Shown here one piece after another: positions 62,093 to 64,000 of a stretch of DNA of 64,000 nt. Source of the DNA: Macquaria australasica (Eukaryota; Chordata; Actinopteri; Centrarchiformes; Percichthyidae); the NCBI GenBank assembly GCA_005408345.1, contig SEMN01000063.1, positions 620,001-684,000 of the forward strand, given 5' to 3'. Every line of letters starts with the position of its first letter. Positions within the stretch are counted from its first letter, which is position 1. Both the position numbers and the translations under genes were made by a program. The notes beneath the pieces are model-generated. The model was not told the origin of the DNA. It did not search any database and was given only the letters and a program-made list of their open reading frames with translations.

Positions 62093-63535
62093 TTTGGGAG
62101 TGTGCACAAGTGTATACGTATATCTAGGAGCATGAATGTATCCATGTATATCTGACCATTTGTCAACTGTATGGTATTGAGTGTATTTGTATGTTTTTTT
62201 CGACCTTAAGAATAAAGTGGTAACTGTGAATTAGGAAAACCTCAATTTGCAGAAACCAAAATTTAAACAAGAAAACCAACAATAGAATCTGTTTGATCAG
62301 TCTTAAAGGTGTATATTTCCTCTGCAGACTTTAGATTTTCTCCTGCAACAATAAAGACTATTTATCTTTATAATGTTTTTTCTATAAAACATAATATTCA
62401 ACTATTTTTTTTGTACTTCTCTGCGGCTGTGACAACAGACATTTGTCTCATTTTATCAAACTGTAAATAACAGGTAACTGCTCTGAAGGTTTTGAAGTAT
62501 AAGTCAATTTTCTTGTACACTTGTTGGCATTTTTACATTTTACATTTTTACATTATAATTTCTTCCCTGTTAGGTCATGAGCACACTGTCCCGTCTCTAT
62601 GTTTAATTAACGTAGGGGAAAAAAGAATACAGGACAGAAATGTGGGAGAATTCATTTTTCAGATTGGTCTATTAAAAAGTCTCCTTGATTGGCTGAAAAA
62701 AAACAAAGTCTGTTATTCGGTGTGGTATCTTCCTGTGATGGAGAACTCTTACAGTGAGTCATAAAATGAAAAACCAAGTGACCCAAGGGCAGACATTTGG
62801 AGACATGGTCTATTGTCAATAAATAAATTATGTGCAGGAGCACAATCATGCTGAAGAGCTTTAGAGGCTTGTTTTTTTTTCCTCTCTTCAACCTGTAACC
62901 TTTCTTTTCACTCAGGCAGACTAAAATGTCAAATCTGCTGGGGCGTCAGAGCCACAGGCGGCCGCTGCTTTACTGGTAAACACACAGATGACTAAAAGCA
63001 GGTTTCTTTTCACAGCCACTGAAAGGTTAGACTGTTAACGCAGGTCATGTGAGGTGGCAGCGGCGGTGAATGGCGTCTGACCATCAGACCAAAACAATGC
63101 CTACATCAAAAATACTGTTTTTTGTATTTAACAAGGCCTGGTTTCTGAGTAAACTGGTTTTACTGCACAAGAAATCAAAATTAACTCATACTATACACTC
63201 ATGTTGTCTGATAAAGGCTTTAATAATGCCTCTGAGACATTTATATTACTGTATTTGCACTTTTATTTATTTTATCTGCCTTCATCGTGTTGTAAGTAAC
63301 GAAATACTTGAATATAAATGATGTGACGAAACCAGAAAATGAAACTTCACTTTAACCCTCCCTAAAAGCAACATTTAATAAATTGTTTAAAACGCACTAT
63401 AATGTGTTTTTAAGCAGATGTAAGTGTTTATTAATGTATTTGTCATTATCTAAAGACCTTATATCTGCTTACAACTACGTTATATTATGTTTAAACCCTA
63501 AATGTTTATCATACTACTTATACAAAGTGGTGGAA

Positions 63536-64000
63536 AGTAACTAAGTACATTCACTCAGATACTGTACTTGAGTACAGTTTTGAGGTTACTTTACTTGAGT
63601 ATTTCCATTTTCTGCTACTTTAAACTTCAACATTTCAGAGGCAAATATTGTACTTTTTACATGTATTTGATAACTTTACGAACTAGTTACTTTTCAGATT
63701 AAGATTAAACAAACAAAATATCATCAACTATCAAATTCTGTGTATTATTACAGGTTATTAGATAAGACTTTATTGATCCCCAGGGGGAAATTCTCAAGCT
63801 ACTAAAGTATATAAAGCAGTTAAAATAAGTCCCATCTTTACCAGCTGCAACATTAAAGTGATGTACACATTAATTACAATATAGTAATGTAATATATGAG
63901 GGACATTTGGGCCATTCTGCATAATGAGTACTTTTTCTTTTTGTACTTTAAGTAGCCTATATTGATGCTAATGCTTTTGTACTTTTACTTAAGTATTTTG
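63536..64000. mobile_element. 'tactcaagtact' element, cut by the window edge
   Basis: It starts 'agtggtggaaagtaactaag' and continues 'tacattcactcagatactgt', the typical left terminus. A retroposon tail ('agataagactttattgatcc' then 'ccagggggaaattc', about 63759-63792) is inserted in it. The right terminus lies beyond the window. Confidence 0.6.

Noticed and set aside
1..64000. CRISPR arrays, bacterial operons, rRNA or intact tRNA genes
   Set aside because: None is present; the DNA is vertebrate nuclear sequence. The only tRNA-like traces are decayed SINE fragments (about 5935-6095).

Overview
The window is vertebrate nuclear DNA, almost certainly from a teleost fish. Genes are split by GT-AG introns, coding exons are islands in AT-rich sequence, and introns and spacers are full of short teleost-type repeats (terminal-inverted-repeat elements built on 'ctcaagtactgtac', 'atgctaagctaag' and 'attaatcgatta' motifs). 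Four protein-coding genes and one microRNA can be supported. Gene names come from recognising the encoded protein families; no database search was possible.

Layout. 1-2700: no coding gene, perhaps the 3' end of a plus-strand gene lying off the left edge. 2945-5006 (+): mrps26, a mitochondrial small-subunit ribosomal protein, four coding exons, 207 aa. 5.6-9.5 kb: spacer with repeats. 9552-31197 (-): loxl3, a secreted lysyl oxidase-like enzyme with four SRCR domains and a catalytic LOX domain. It has 13 constitutive coding exons (758 aa) plus three extra phase-compatible exons: a second version of the first SRCR4 exon and two small lysine-rich cassettes between the two SRCR2 exons. 31.2-39.2 kb: loxl3 5' non-coding sequence, CpG-rich patches and repeats. 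39191-44623 (-): pank2, pantothenate kinase, seven coding exons, 432 aa, with mir-103 in its fifth intron. 44.78-45.2 kb: a plus-strand arrangement of GC box, CCAAT box, TATA box and poly(A) signal just upstream of pank2. 46639-51574 (-): mavs, the mitochondrial antiviral signalling adaptor, four coding exons, 577 aa, with its first non-coding exon and promoter near 53.2-53.4 kb. 53.4-64 kb: no recognisable gene, many repeats.

The genes do not form an operon or a single pathway. mrps26, pank2 and mavs are all on human 20p13 and pank2 and mavs are neighbours there, so this looks like a conserved synteny block. loxl3 (human 2p13) lies within it. Three of the four products act at mitochondria or have mitochondrial homologues (ribosome, CoA synthesis, outer-membrane signalling).

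The most interesting signals are the tandem alternative SRCR4 exons and the two basic cassette exons of loxl3. Together they predict a family of Loxl3 isoforms differing in scavenger-receptor surfaces while keeping the catalytic domain unchanged.
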